Assembly (NCBI RefSeq): GCF_028617075.1
Contig: NZ_JAQKGV010000003.1
Coordinates: 1 to 64,000, forward strand
Origin: Rubrobacter calidifluminis
GTDB lineage: Bacteria > Actinomycetota > Rubrobacteria > Rubrobacterales > Rubrobacteraceae
Reading direction: 5' to 3'
DNA length: 64,000 bases
In this document: positions 16,029 through 25,733 of the stretch, in pieces
How positions within the stretch are numbered: position 1 is the stretch's first letter
Layout: each line of letters begins with the position of its first letter
Program-made: the position numbers and the translations under genes
The notes under the pieces: generated by a model
Database searches by the model: none
The model's input: the letters and a program-made list of their open reading frames with translations, nothing else
What the model was told of the DNA's origin: nothing

Positions 16029-19000
16029 TCACCAGCGGGGATCCGAGCGCAGGAGCTTCTCTGCCTCCCTCTCGGAGAGCAGGCCGGCGAAGTAGTCGCC
16101 GCGGGCGAGGTCGCACCCGACCCCGCGCAACAACCCGAAGATCTGCGCGTCGTCCACTCCCTCGGCCAGAACCCGGATGCCGAGCATGTGGGCCACCTCC
16201 ACGATCGAGGAGAGCATCCTCTCCCTCACGCCGTCACCCTCCCCGAGCAACACCCCGCCCACCTTCAACTGGTCAGGAGAGAGCGAGGAAGGGGCGCAGA
16301 AGTCAAAACCATCCGCCGAGAACGTTGCGCCGCCGTCGCGCAGCCGCCCGAGCGCTTCGAGGGTCTCGGGTTCTGAATGGAGCGCCGCTGCACCTCCCAC
16401 CTCCAGCACGAGCCGGGAGCGCAGGACACGCAGGAGATCCAGGGCCTCCCGGACGAGCCTGCTCTGCCGCAGAAACCGCGCCGGGAAGCTGAGGTGGAAA
16501 TCCGGTACCCGGTCGCTCCCGCCCCAGCGGCCGGTGAGGCGCCGGATCTCCGCCAGCACCCTGTGCCCCAGCTCTCCGATGATGCCGCTCTCTTCGGCGA
16601 GCTGCAGGAAGCCGCGAGGCTCGACAAGCCCCTCGCGCGGGTGTTCCCAGCAGAGCACCATGTACAATCCGCTCGCCCGCCCGTCCTTGAGGTCGACTAC
16701 CGGCCTGTAACGGAACGTGAACTCTCCCCGCTCGAGCGCCCACCACAACCTGCGCTCCATCTCGATCCGCTTCATACCGTCCTCTTCGAGCCCATCCTCG
16801 AAGAGCTCATATCCGCCTTTGCCCCGGGATTTCGCCTGATACATCGCCAGGTCGGCCCGCCGCAGAAGCTCCCGCGGGTCGTCCTTCCCCCCGCCCACCG
16901 CTATCCCGATGCTCAGCGTGATCTGCCAGCGGCGGCCGCCGAGCGTTATCGGTTCCGCAAAGCCGCGCTGGACGCGCTGCGCTATGGTGCGGGCCTCCAG
17001 CTCACCCGCCCCCTCCAGGAGCACGGCGAACTCGTCGCCGCCGACTCTGGCCACCAGGTCGCGCTCCCTCACCTTCGCCTGCAGCCGCCAGGCTATTATC
17101 CTGAGAGCCCGATCCCCCCAGTCGTGGCCCAGAGCGTCGTTTATGAGCTTGAACTCGTCGAAATCCACGAAGAGCACCGCGACGCTTTCTCCCGTGCTCC
17201 TGGTCCGCGAGATGGCCTGCGAGAGACGCTCGGTGAACAGCGTCCGGTTGGGCAAACCGGTCAGCGAGTCGTGGAATGCCTGGTACCTCAGGCGCTGTTC
17301 GAGCCTCCGGCGGTCGCTGATGTCCTTGACCACTCCGAGCATGCCGACGATCTTACCGGAGGGGTCGCGGTAAGGGCTGGCGCTCACCTCGACCCACACG
17401 TAAGAGCCATCCCTGCGCCGCAGCCTCATCTCGTAGCGCTCGGACATCCCCCGCATCCGCTGGCGATTGCGCCGGAGCATGACCTCATCCTGCCCGGGGT
17501 CGAACAGGAGTTCGTAGGCTTTGCGGCCGATGATCTCCTCCTGTTCATAGCCGCTCAGCTCGGAGAGGCGCGGGTTGGTGTAGAGGACCACGTCTTCGGT
17601 GTCGGTGATGAGGAGGCCCTCCCCCATCCCCTCGACGACGGCCCGGAAGCGCTGCTCGCTCTCCCGGAGAGCCTCCTCGGCCCGCTTGCGATCGGTTATG
17701 TCGAGCAGGATGCCCTGCCAGAGACGACCGCCCCTGCCGTCGTCCTCAAGCCGCGCCGCCTTGTCCAGGACCCAGACCACCGACCCGTCCCTTGCGACGA
17801 GTCGGTACTCCTCGCTGAATGGCTCACCGGTCCTCTTCGAGTGGTCGTCGGCGGCGAGCACCCGCTCCCGGTCCTCAGGATGCAGGCTCTCCCGCCAGAG
17901 GTCCCTGTTCGGGTCGAGCCATTCCTCGAGGGTGTAGCCCGTAAGCTCCTGTATCTGCGGGCTCGTATACTCGGCGATGTTGGCGGAGGAGCGCACCTCC
18001 TGGTCGCGGTCTATGTAGGTGACCGCCGGGATCTGCTCCACGAGCGTGCGGTAGCGGTGCTCTGCCTCCCTCAGACGGCGCTCGCTCTCGCGAAGCTCCT
18101 CTTCCATCCGCTTCCGGGCGGTCACGTCGTGAAACTGGGTGACGAAGTACATCGGCTCCCCGTCCTCGCCGCGCACGAGCGCGGCGTCCGAGATCGCCCA
18201 GACCACCCCACCGTCCTTGCGGACGTAGCGTTTCTCGAGGAGCACCCGCTCCGGCCCGCCTTCCTCCAGCATACTGCGGGCACGCCGCCGGCTCTCCTCC
18301 AGGTCGTCTGGGTGGGTGAACTCGAAGGACTTCCTGCCGACGATCTCCTCCTCCTCATACCCGAGCATCTGGCAGAAAGCCCGGTTGACGCTGAGATAGC
18401 GGTTGTCCAGCCCGACTATGGCCATCCCGCTGGAGGCGTTCTCGAACGCCCCCCGGAAGCGCGCCTTCCCCTCGTAGATCATGGCCTCGACACGCTTGCG
18501 CCCGGTGATGTCCCTCACGATGCCCGTGAAGGTGAGCTCCTCGCCGTCGTCGGCCACCCCGAGGGTGAGGCTCATCGGGAACTCCTCACCGCCCCTGCGC
18601 AACCCGGCGAGCTCGAAGGTACCCTTGCCGACCATGCGCGGCTCTCTGGTCTTCAGATAGCGCTCGAAGCCCCTCCTGTGCGCCTCGCGGAAGCGTTCGG
18701 GCATGAGTACCTCGAGGGGCCGCCCCACGACCTCCGCGGCCTCGTAACCGAAGATACCCTCCGCAGCCCGGTTGAAACGGCGGATCACGCCGGCTTCATC
18801 GGCCACGATCACGGCATTGGGCGTGGTACCGAGCAGGGTGCTGGTGAGCGCCTCGCTCTTCCTGAGAGCACGCTCCAGGCTCCCTGCAGTACAGCGCAGC
18901 GCTACGCTCACCTCCCCGGCCTCACCGCGCAGGATGTCCGTCAGAGCCTCGAAATCCCGCCAGGAGCCGTCCGCATGCCGCAGCCGGACCTTCCGGCGGA

Positions 19001-19238
19001 CCCCCTCCCACCTCTCGGGATCTTCGACCACCCGGCGCAGGACCTCCGAATCCCCGGGGGCGAAAAACCCGCTCAGATCCCGTCCTACGACCTCTTCCAG
19101 CCTCCAGCCGAGCAGATCCCGGGCCGACCGGCTCAGGGAGATTATCTCCCCTTCAGGGGAGAAGACGATTAAAACATCCGCAGCATCAGGCACGTGCGAA
19201 CCATGCCCCGCCGCTCCCAGCCCGCTGTGATCCACCAA
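16029..19238 (-). CDS. Multi-PAS sensor diguanylate cyclase with degenerate EAL domain
   Basis: 1069-residue soluble signalling protein. Five PAS/PAC units run from about 20 to 655, each ending near motifs such as DITGRKR, DVTARKR and DITDRKR. A GGDEF domain follows, about 670-820, with intact catalytic ARVGGDEFAVLL and an upstream RERD inhibitory site five residues before it, so it should make c-di-GMP and be feedback-inhibited. The final EAL-type domain (about 830-1065) has lost catalytic residues: the EAL position reads YMVLCW, and the later metal-binding DDFG-type motif reads ADGFDF. It is probably a binding or regulatory module. The start is GTG with AGGAG five bases upstream. It converges with the ClpS-like gene, stops 4 bases apart. 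Confidence 0.9.
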   Translation of the reverse strand: MVDHSGLGAAGHGSHVPDAADVLIVFSPEGEIISLSRSARDLLGWRLEEVVGRDLSGFFAPGDSEVLRRVVEDPERWEGVRRKVRLRHADGSWRDFEALTDILRGEAGEVSVALRCTAGSLERALRKSEALTSTLLGTTPNAVIVADEAGVIRRFNRAAEGIFGYEAAEVVGRPLEVLMPERFREAHRRGFERYLKTREPRMVGKGTFELAGLRRGGEEFPMSLTLGVADDGEELTFTGIVRDITGRKRVEAMIYEGKARFRGAFENASSGMAIVGLDNRYLSVNRAFCQMLGYEEEEIVGRKSFEFTHPDDLEESRRRARSMLEEGGPERVLLEKRYVRKDGGVVWAISDAALVRGEDGEPMYFVTQFHDVTARKRMEEELRESERRLREAEHRYRTLVEQIPAVTYIDRDQEVRSSANIAEYTSPQIQELTGYTLEEWLDPNRDLWRESLHPEDRERVLAADDHSKRTGEPFSEEYRLVARDGSVVWVLDKAARLEDDGRGGRLWQGILLDITDRKRAEEALRESEQRFRAVVEGMGEGLLITDTEDVVLYTNPRLSELSGYEQEEIIGRKAYELLFDPGQDEVMLRRNRQRMRGMSERYEMRLRRRDGSYVWVEVSASPYRDPSGKIVGMLGVVKDISDRRRLEQRLRYQAFHDSLTGLPNRTLFTERLSQAISRTRSTGESVAVLFVDFDEFKLINDALGHDWGDRALRIIAWRLQAKVRERDLVARVGGDEFAVLLEGAGELEARTIAQRVQRGFAEPITLGGRRWQITLSIGIAVGGGKDDPRELLRRADLAMYQAKSRGKGGYELFEDGLEEDGMKRIEMERRLWWALERGEFTFRYRPVVDLKDGRASGLYMVLCWEHPREGLVEPRGFLQLAEESGIIGELGHRVLAEIRRLTGRWGGSDRVPDFHLSFPARFLRQSRLVREALDLLRVLRSRLVLEVGGAAALHSEPETLEALGRLRDGGATFSADGFDFCAPSSLSPDQLKVGGVLLGEGDGVRERMLSSIVEVAHMLGIRVLAEGVDDAQIFGLLRGVGCDLARGDYFAGLLSEREAEKLLRSDPRW

Positions 19239-19398
19239 AACTCCTGATCGTCAAGCTCCATGGTAGGGGCATCCCCCTCCCATGCCTCATCACATGCTTT
19301 GCGGCAACAATTCAAGCCGCCTGCAGGCATTTTAGATGACCCCGGCTCCCGTCGCGACTCCGGAGGCCATCGAGGGGTCTCCCAGGGTGCAGAAGGGC

Positions 19399-19430
19399 AT
19401 AAAAAGCGGGGAGGGTGGCTCCCTCCCCGC
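19399..19430 (-). terminator. Intrinsic terminator of the fad operon
   Basis: On the minus strand, 23 bases after the thiolase stop, a perfect 10-bp GC stem (19430-19421 with 19415-19406, 5-base loop) is followed by a run of five T. This is a standard rho-independent terminator for the thiolase end of the operon. Confidence 0.9.
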
Positions 19431-19452
19431 CGGGGCGTGCCTGGGAGGCGGG

Positions 19453-20634
19453 CTAGCTCTGCAGGTTCTCGAAGATACCTGCGGCGCCCATCCCGCCGCC
19501 GATGCACATCGTGACCATCCCGTAGCGTGAGCCCCGCCGCCTCATCTCGTGGATGAGCTGGATGGTGAGCTTGGTGCCGGTCGCACCCATCGGGTGGCCG
19601 AGCGCTATCGCCCCGCCGTTGACGTTGGTCTTCTCCAGATCCAGGCCGACCTCCCGGATGACGGCGAGCGCCTGCGCCGCGAAGGCCTCGTTGAACTCGA
19701 TGAGGTCTATCTGATCGAGCGAGAGCCCGACCTGTTTCAATACCTTCGGGATCGCGACCGTGGGGCCTACGCCCATCACCTCGGGCCTCACCCCGCCGAC
19801 AGCGAACCCGAGGAAGCGCGCCAGGGGCTCGAGGCCCCGCCGCTCGGCCTCCTCCCGCTCCATGACGACGACCGCCGCCGCGCCATCGCTCCGCTGCGAG
19901 GAGTTCCCGGCCGTGACGGTCCCGCCCTGCTGGAAGACGGGCTTCAGCTTCGCGAGCGCCTCGGCGGAGGTGTCCCGGCGCGGCCCCTCGTCACGCCTGA
20001 AGGTCGTCTTGTGGTGGCGCACCTCCCCGTCGTCGTCGACCCAGCCGAAGGAGACCTCGAGCGGTACGATCTCCTCGTCGAAGAGCCCGGAGTCGACGGC
20101 CTTCGCGGCGAGCGTGTGGCTCCTGAGGGCGAACTCGTCCTGATCCTCCCGGGAGACGCCGAACTCCCTGGCGACCTGCTCGGCGGTGAGGCCCATCCCC
20201 ATGTAGACGGCCGGGTTCGTCTCGACCAGCGCCGGGTTGGGGGCGAAGTTCGGCATCTCCAGCGTCGAGGACATGTGCTCGACCCCGCCCGCGACGATCG
20301 TCGTGGCATGTCCGACCATGATCCTCTCGGCCGCGATCGCGATGGTCTGCAGCCCCGAGGAGCAGAAGCGGTTGACGGTCTGCGCCGGCACGCTCTCCGG
20401 CAGGCCGGCGCGCATCGCCGCGAGCCGCGCGATGTTGTACCCCTGCGTCCCCTCGGGCATCGCGCAGCCGTAGATCACGTCCTCTATCTCCTGCGGGTCG
20501 AGCCCCTCCGCCCGGTCCACGGCCGCGCGTATCGGCGCGGCCGCGAGATCGACCGGGTGCATCTCCCTGAGCGTCCCCCGCGGCGCCCGGCCGACCGCCG
20601 TGCGCGCCCCGGAGACGATGACCGCTTCCTTCAT
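19453..20634 (-). CDS. fadA: Acetyl-CoA acetyltransferase / 3-ketoacyl-CoA thiolase
   Basis: 393-residue thiolase that cleaves 3-ketoacyl-CoA with CoA in the last step of beta-oxidation. The acyl-accepting cysteine lies in NRFCSSGLQ. The C-terminal catalytic His and Cys motifs are [14 protein letters not shown] and [12 protein letters not shown]. The length is typical. It begins 10 bases after the stop of the FadN-type multifunctional gene, and the pair would form the usual trifunctional set. A strong terminator follows. Thiolases of this class can be degradative or biosynthetic; the operon argues for beta-oxidation. Confidence 0.94.
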   Translation of the reverse strand: MKEAVIVSGARTAVGRAPRGTLREMHPVDLAAAPIRAAVDRAEGLDPQEIEDVIYGCAMPEGTQGYNIARLAAMRAGLPESVPAQTVNRFCSSGLQTIAIAAERIMVGHATTIVAGGVEHMSSTLEMPNFAPNPALVETNPAVYMGMGLTAEQVAREFGVSREDQDEFALRSHTLAAKAVDSGLFDEEIVPLEVSFGWVDDDGEVRHHKTTFRRDEGPRRDTSAEALAKLKPVFQQGGTVTAGNSSQRSDGAAAVVVMEREEAERRGLEPLARFLGFAVGGVRPEVMGVGPTVAIPKVLKQVGLSLDQIDLIEFNEAFAAQALAVIREVGLDLEKTNVNGGAIALGHPMGATGTKLTIQLIHEMRRRGSRYGMVTMCIGGGMGAAGIFENLQS

Positions 20635-20644
20635 CCTCCACCTC

Positions 20645-23011
20645 CTAGTTTCGGACCGGCTTCCCGGTCTTCAGCAACCCCGCTATCCGCTCCTGCGTCT
20701 TCTCGTTCCCGAGCAGATCGAGGAAGGCCTCTTTCTCCAGCGAGAGTATGTACTCCTCGGTGACCCACTGCGGGCCGGTGATGTCCCCGCCGGTCATCAC
20801 CCACGCGAGCCTGGAGGCTATGACGCCGTCGTACTCGGTCGCGTAGCGGCCCCACTGCATGGTGCGCACCGCGAGCTCGAGCGCGGCGCGGGCGGCGGGC
20901 CCGGCGGCGTAGACGCTCTTCTCGCGAACGGGAGGAACGTATCCGTCGGCGAGCTCGAGCGCCTCCCTTTTGGCCGCGTGGACGAGATGGTCCGCGTTCA
21001 TCACGACGCGGTCGTCTTCATCGAGGAAGCCGAGCTCGCGCGCCTCGAGCGCGCTGGTCGAGGCCTTCGCCGTCGCCATCGTCTCGAACGCCCGCTGCAG
21101 ATAAGGCAGCGGCGGCACGGAGGACGAGGTGATCTCGCGCGAGACGAGCCTCCTGACCATCTCTTTGGTCCCGCCCCCGGCCGGGATGAGGCCGACCCCG
21201 GCCTCCACCAGGCCCATGTACGTCTCGCCCGCGGCGACCACACGGTCGGAGTGCAGGCAGATCTCGGCCCCCCCGCCGAGCGTCTGCCCGTGCGGGGCGG
21301 CGACGACGGGCTTCGGGGCGAAGCGGAAGCCCATGAGCAGCCCGTGCAGTGCGTCGATACTCCGCCCCACCTCCTCCAGCGCGCCGTTCTTCACGGCGTG
21401 GGCGATCTCGCCCAGGTTCGCCCCGACGCAGAAGTTGCGCGCCTCGCTGGCGATGACGAGCGCCTCCCAGCGCCCGCTCTCGAGCTCCTCGAGCGCCCGG
21501 CAGCCCATCTCCACCACCTTCTGATCGATGGCGCTCGCCCGGGAGTGGATCTCGTAGCAGAGCACCCCGTCCCCGAGGTCGAGCAGGCTCGCCGAGTCGT
21601 TGCGCGCAACCTCTTTACCCTCCTCGCGCAGGGCATCGAGCGATATCTTCAGCGGGTCCTCGCGCACCGGCTCGTAGCGCTTCGAGAGCGGGCTGTACTG
21701 CAGCTCCTTCGTGCCCTCCTTCCTGTAGAAGCTCTCGTTGCCGGAGGAGAGCATCTCCTCGACCCAGCCCGCGACCTCGATGCCGAGCGATCGCATCCGC
21801 TCTGCGGTCTCCCTGACGCCGAGGAGGTCCCACGTCCGGAAGGGCCCGGCCTCGTGCCCGAAGCCCCACTCCATCGCGTGGTCCACGTCCTCGAGGGTGT
21901 CCGAGATCTCCGGCACCCGCCGCGAGGCGTAGGCGAGGTCGGGAAGGATCGTGTCGCGCAGCATGCGGGCGTGGCGATCCTCGTCGGCTTTGTGCATGAT
22001 GAAGCGCAGCCTCGCCCCGAGATCCCCCTGCTTCCACGCCTCCTCCGCGAGCGGCACCTCCGGGTTCTCCGGCGGTTCGTACTCGAAGGTCTCGAGGTTC
22101 AGGACGTCGAAGACGGTCCTCCCGTCGCGCTTCGTCCTCCTGTAGAACCCCCCGCCGGTCTTGATGCCGAGCAGGCCCCTCTCCTGCATCTCCTTGAGAA
22201 GCGGCGGGACTTTGAGCTGCTCGCGCGACTCGTCCTCCGGGACGAGCTCGTAGAGGTTCTCCGCTACCCCGACCGCGATGTCCAGCCCCACCTGGTCCAT
22301 CAGCCGGAAGGTCGCGGTCCTGGGGCGTCCGATCAGGGGACCGGTCAGCGCGTCGACCTCCTCGATCCCGAAGCCGTTCTCGAGGAAGTAGCGGATCGAA
22401 TTCATCCCCGAGAAGCTGCCGAGCCGGTTGCCGATGAAGTTGGGGGTGTCCTTGGCGATCACACCGCCCTTGCCGAGAACGCGCTCCCCGAAGGTGCGCA
22501 CCTCCTCGACGAGCGCGGGGTCGGTGTCTCTGGTCGGGATGATCTCGAGCAGCTTCAGGTAGCGCGGCGGGTTGAAGAAGTGGGTCCCGAGGAAGCGCCT
22601 CCTGAAGCCCTCGCTGCGGCCCTCGGCGATCTTGTGCAACGGTATCCCGGAGGTGTTCGAGGAGAGGACGGCCCTCTCCGGCGCCAGCTTCTCGACCCTC
22701 GCCCACAGCTTTTGCTTGGGCTCGAGCCTCTCCACTATCGCCTCGACCACCCAGTCGGCCTCGGAGAGGCGCCCGAGGTCGTCCTCGAAGTTCCCGAGGC
22801 GGATGCGCTCCGCGACCCGCCCGCTCATGAGCGCCGCGGGCCGCGCCTTCCTCATCCGCTCGAAGCCGGCCTTCACGACAGCGTTCCTGTCCTCGCCTTC
22901 CGCGGCGATGTCGAGCAGGTCGACCTCGAGCCCGGCGTTCGCGCAGTGGGCGGCGATCGCCGCGCCCATCGTCCCGGCCCCGAGTACCGCTACCCTGCGT
23001 ATGTGTCTCAT
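20645..23011 (-). CDS. fadN: 3-hydroxyacyl-CoA dehydrogenase / enoyl-CoA hydratase fusion (FadN type)
   Basis: 788-residue bifunctional beta-oxidation enzyme. The dehydrogenase comes first: VAVLGAGTMGAAIA is the NAD-binding motif and SSNTSGIP and GTHFFNPP are family marks (about 1-400). The crotonase-like hydratase follows (about 480-700), with FCVGANLGEI and GLIPAGGGTKEM. This order is the reverse of E. coli FadB but matches the B. subtilis FadN type, as does the length. It oxidises 3-hydroxyacyl-CoA and hydrates 2-enoyl-CoA. The ATG at 23011 follows AGGAGGAGG and overlaps the thioesterase stop (ATGA). Thiolase follows 10 bases downstream. Confidence 0.92.
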   Translation of the reverse strand: MRHIRRVAVLGAGTMGAAIAAHCANAGLEVDLLDIAAEGEDRNAVVKAGFERMRKARPAALMSGRVAERIRLGNFEDDLGRLSEADWVVEAIVERLEPKQKLWARVEKLAPERAVLSSNTSGIPLHKIAEGRSEGFRRRFLGTHFFNPPRYLKLLEIIPTRDTDPALVEEVRTFGERVLGKGGVIAKDTPNFIGNRLGSFSGMNSIRYFLENGFGIEEVDALTGPLIGRPRTATFRLMDQVGLDIAVGVAENLYELVPEDESREQLKVPPLLKEMQERGLLGIKTGGGFYRRTKRDGRTVFDVLNLETFEYEPPENPEVPLAEEAWKQGDLGARLRFIMHKADEDRHARMLRDTILPDLAYASRRVPEISDTLEDVDHAMEWGFGHEAGPFRTWDLLGVRETAERMRSLGIEVAGWVEEMLSSGNESFYRKEGTKELQYSPLSKRYEPVREDPLKISLDALREEGKEVARNDSASLLDLGDGVLCYEIHSRASAIDQKVVEMGCRALEELESGRWEALVIASEARNFCVGANLGEIAHAVKNGALEEVGRSIDALHGLLMGFRFAPKPVVAAPHGQTLGGGAEICLHSDRVVAAGETYMGLVEAGVGLIPAGGGTKEMVRRLVSREITSSSVPPLPYLQRAFETMATAKASTSALEARELGFLDEDDRVVMNADHLVHAAKREALELADGYVPPVREKSVYAAGPAARAALELAVRTMQWGRYATEYDGVIASRLAWVMTGGDITGPQWVTEEYILSLEKEAFLDLLGNEKTQERIAGLLKTGKPVRN

Positions 23012-23514
23012 CTGCCTCCTCCTGACTGGTCCTGCGACCGATCCCCTGCGGAGACCGGCTTCCTCCTCACGTAGACGGTCTTCTCCACCCGGGCGTGCAC
23101 CACCCCGGCGGCATCCCTCAGCTCCACGGGGTACGTCCGCTCCACCGGCGCCCCGCCCTCCGCGGCCCTCCGGACGGCTTCGACCTCCTCCCCGCTCAGC
23201 CGGAAGCGGGCGTAGAGCGTCTCCCGGCCGGGCTTCTCGTAGAGGACCTTCGCCGCCCGGTCCCAGACTATGTACCCGCTGCCGAGGTTTTTGATGAGCA
23301 TCAGCGCGTAGAAGGGGTCCACCGCGGCGTAGATGCTGCCGCCGAAGATCGTGCCGAAGTAGTTGCGCGTGCGCCATCCGAGCGGCAGCCGGATCTCGAC
23401 CTCCCGCCAGTCGCCGGAGATGCGCATGACCCTGCCTCCCGTCCCCCGGTAGGCGGGGTAGAAGTTCATCCCGATCCTGAAGAGCCGGCTCGCGAGCGAC
23501 TCCGGTTCAGCCAT
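23008..23514 (-). CDS. Hotdog-fold thioesterase-like protein (DUF4442 type)
   Basis: 168 residues with a single hotdog domain. The stretch NYFGTIFGGSIYAAVDPF followed by a helix is the central hotdog helix, and the family resembles DUF4442 proteins, some annotated as acyl-CoA thioesterases. It would release free acid and CoA from an acyl-CoA or bind acyl-CoA. The gene is embedded in the fad operon: its 5' end overlaps the PadR gene by 8 bases and its stop overlaps the FadN start. The C-terminal 20 residues are polar. Function beyond the fold is inferred from context. Confidence 0.75.
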   Translation of the reverse strand: MAEPESLASRLFRIGMNFYPAYRGTGGRVMRISGDWREVEIRLPLGWRTRNYFGTIFGGSIYAAVDPFYALMLIKNLGSGYIVWDRAAKVLYEKPGRETLYARFRLSGEEVEAVRRAAEGGAPVERTYPVELRDAAGVVHARVEKTVYVRRKPVSAGDRSQDQSGGGR

Positions 23515-23917
23515 AGATCTCCTCGTGCAGCCGCTGCGCCACCTCTATGACCCGCAGCAGATGCTCCTCGAAGCGCTCTTTTATCTCGGCGTACTTCTGC
23601 TCCCCCCTCGGCGTGATCGTGTAGAAGCGCCGGCTGCGGGTCTCGGGTTTCTCCCACTCCCCGACGATGTACCCCTTCTCCTCCAGCCGCCGCAGGAGCG
23701 GGTAGACGGTGTTCGGCGAGACGCTCATCGACCCACCGGAGAGCTCCTTTATCTGCTGGATGATGCTGTTGCCGTACTCGGGCTTCCTGCGGACGAAGTG
23801 CAGGATGAGAAGCGGGAAGATGCTGCGGGTCTTGACCTCGCTGAGCAGTATGTCCCGCGGGCTCGCCGGGGCTTTCCCGGCTCTCTTCCCGCTCCCCGTG
23901 GTGGTCGTATCGGGCAT
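23507..23917 (-). CDS. PadR-family transcriptional regulator
   Basis: 136 residues with the PadR winged helix: FPLLILHFVRRKPEYGNSI, then MSVSPNTVYPLLRRLEEKG as the recognition helix and wing, and a C-terminal dimerisation helix. PadR proteins are usually repressors released by a small ligand. Its place between fadD and the thioesterase, overlapping the latter by 8 bases, suggests it controls this fatty-acid operon, with an acyl-CoA or fatty acid as the likely signal. A candidate operator lies at the fadD / acyl-CoA dehydrogenase divergent promoters. The basic N-terminal 20 residues may assist DNA binding. Confidence 0.88.
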   Translation of the reverse strand: MPDTTTTGSGKRAGKAPASPRDILLSEVKTRSIFPLLILHFVRRKPEYGNSIIQQIKELSGGSMSVSPNTVYPLLRRLEEKGYIVGEWEKPETRSRRFYTITPRGEQKYAEIKERFEEHLLRVIEVAQRLHEEIYG

Positions 23918-23936
23918 CCTCCCCCTTCCTCGGAGC

Positions 23937-25733
23937 CTACGACTGGTAGAGGCTCTCTATCTCCCTCGCGTAGCGCTCGCGCACCACGTGCATCCTGACC
24001 TTGAGCGTCGGGGTGAGCTCCCCCTCCTCGACCGAGAGCTCGCGCGGCAACAGCGCGAACTTCTTGGGCCGCTCGTAGGGGGCGAACCGGCGGCAGGCCT
24101 CCTCGATCTCCCGCCCGACGATCTCCCGGCAGCGCTCGTCCCGCGCGAGTCTTTCCCCGCCGTCGTCCACGCCGAGCGTCCGTCGCACGGCGTCGTAGTC
24201 GGGGACGACGAGCGCCGCGACGTACTTCCTCCCGTCCCCGACGAGCACGGCCTGCAAAACGTGGGGCTGCGCGGCGATCGCCGCCTCGACCGGCTCCGGC
24301 GCGACGTTCTTCCCCGTGGAGAGCACGAGGATGTTCTTGAGACGTCCGGTGACCCGGAGGCACCCATCCTCGTCGAGCTCTCCCATGTCTCCGGTGCAGA
24401 ACCACCCGTCTTCGGTGAACGCCTCGCGGGTGGCCTCCTCGTCGTCGAGGTAGCCGCCCGTAACCCCGGGACCTTTCACCTGTATCTCCCCCTCCTCCGA
24501 GATCCTGACGGAGGTGCCGAAGATCGGCGGCCCGACGGCCCCGAAGCGCGGGACCGGAAGCCGGTTGCAGCAGATGACGGGCGAGGTCTCGGTGAGACCG
24601 TACCCCTCTATTATCCTTATCCCGCAGGCGTAGAAGAACTCGCCGACCTCCTGCTCGAGCTTGGCCCCGCCGGAGACGAAGCAGCGCACCCTGCCACCGG
24701 TGGCCTCGCGCACCCGGCGGTAGACGAGCTTATCGTAGAGCGCGAGCCGGGCCCTGAGCAGGGCCCCCGGCTCCCGCCCCTCCCTCTCGAGGCGGTACTT
24801 CTCCCTGCCGGCCTCGACCGCCCGCTCGAAGAGGGCCCTGCGCAGCGGCCCGCCCGATTCTCCCTGCTCGCGCACCCGCTCGTACATCTTCTCGTAGAGC
24901 CGGGGCACGCAGAGCATAAGGGTGGGCCTCACCTCGCGCAGGTTCTCCGGGATCTTCTCCATCGACTCGGCGTAGTAGGTGGTCGCGCCGACGTACAGCG
25001 AGAGGAACTGGCTGCAGGTGCGCTCGAAGACGTGCGAGAGCGGCAGAAACGATAGGAAGACGTCCTCGCGCACGACCGGGAGCGCATCCCGGATCCCCTC
25101 CAGGTTGGAGAGGATGTTGCCGTGGGTGAGAACGGCCCCCTTCTGCCGCCCGGTGGTCCCGGAGGTGTAGATCACCGTCGCCACGTCCTCCCGCCGCAGA
25201 GAGCGCCAGCCCTCCTCCCAGGCATCCCCGAGCGGCTCCTCTTCCCCGAGCGCCTCGACCTCCCCGAAGGAGAGCACCCCAGTACCCCCCTCCATCGAGA
25301 CGAGGTGCGAAAGGCCCTCCCCGGCCTCCCTCACCTTGCGCAGCAGCTCCTCCCCCTCGACGATCGCCACGCCCGCACCCGAATGCCCGAGGATGTACCC
25401 GATCTGCTCTTCCTCCAGCGTCGGGTAGACCGGCACCACGACGCCCCCGAGGCTCTGCACGGCGAGGTCACCGATCGGCCACTCCGGACGGTTGCCCGAG
25501 ACGATCGCGACCCTCGACCCCCTCCCGACCCCGAGCCGGGCGAGACCCGAGGCGAAGCGCTCCACCCGCCGCCAGAAATCCCCGTAGCTCAGAGGACGCC
25601 ACTCTCCCCCCTCCCTGCGCACGAACGCAGCCTTCTCCGGATCCGCCACCGTCCTCTCGTACAGCGTCTCGACCAGCGCCGGTCTCTTCTCGCCCCCGAC
25701 GTAGGTCGTGCCAGCCTCCTGCTCCTTCTGCAT
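23937..25733 (-). CDS. fadD: Long-chain acyl-CoA synthetase
   Basis: 598-residue AMP-forming ligase of the long-chain type (FadD15/FACL-like). YTSGTTGRQKGAVLTH is the ATP-binding motif, FLPLSHVFERTC is the long-chain family segment, GYGLTETSP lies mid-protein, and WFCTGDMGELDEDG with RLKNILVLSTGKNV forms the hinge. It activates fatty acids for the beta-oxidation genes downstream, beginning a five-gene operon with PadR 19 bases away. Its ATG lies directly against the left arm of a 9-bp inverted repeat, so translation or transcription may be controlled there. A TTGAAA-N16-TATCAT promoter is just upstream. Confidence 0.92.
   Translation of the reverse strand: MQKEQEAGTTYVGGEKRPALVETLYERTVADPEKAAFVRREGGEWRPLSYGDFWRRVERFASGLARLGVGRGSRVAIVSGNRPEWPIGDLAVQSLGGVVVPVYPTLEEEQIGYILGHSGAGVAIVEGEELLRKVREAGEGLSHLVSMEGGTGVLSFGEVEALGEEEPLGDAWEEGWRSLRREDVATVIYTSGTTGRQKGAVLTHGNILSNLEGIRDALPVVREDVFLSFLPLSHVFERTCSQFLSLYVGATTYYAESMEKIPENLREVRPTLMLCVPRLYEKMYERVREQGESGGPLRRALFERAVEAGREKYRLEREGREPGALLRARLALYDKLVYRRVREATGGRVRCFVSGGAKLEQEVGEFFYACGIRIIEGYGLTETSPVICCNRLPVPRFGAVGPPIFGTSVRISEEGEIQVKGPGVTGGYLDDEEATREAFTEDGWFCTGDMGELDEDGCLRVTGRLKNILVLSTGKNVAPEPVEAAIAAQPHVLQAVLVGDGRKYVAALVVPDYDAVRRTLGVDDGGERLARDERCREIVGREIEEACRRFAPYERPKKFALLPRELSVEEGELTPTLKVRMHVVRERYAREIESLYQS

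Noticed and set aside
16377-19172. Long plus-strand open frame antisense to the PAS-GGDEF gene
   Set aside because: High GC keeps antisense frames open; the translation has no recognisable motifs and the minus strand is clearly coding.
20600-23074. 824-codon plus-strand open frame antisense to fadN
   Set aside because: No domain; the minus strand encodes a complete FadN-type enzyme.
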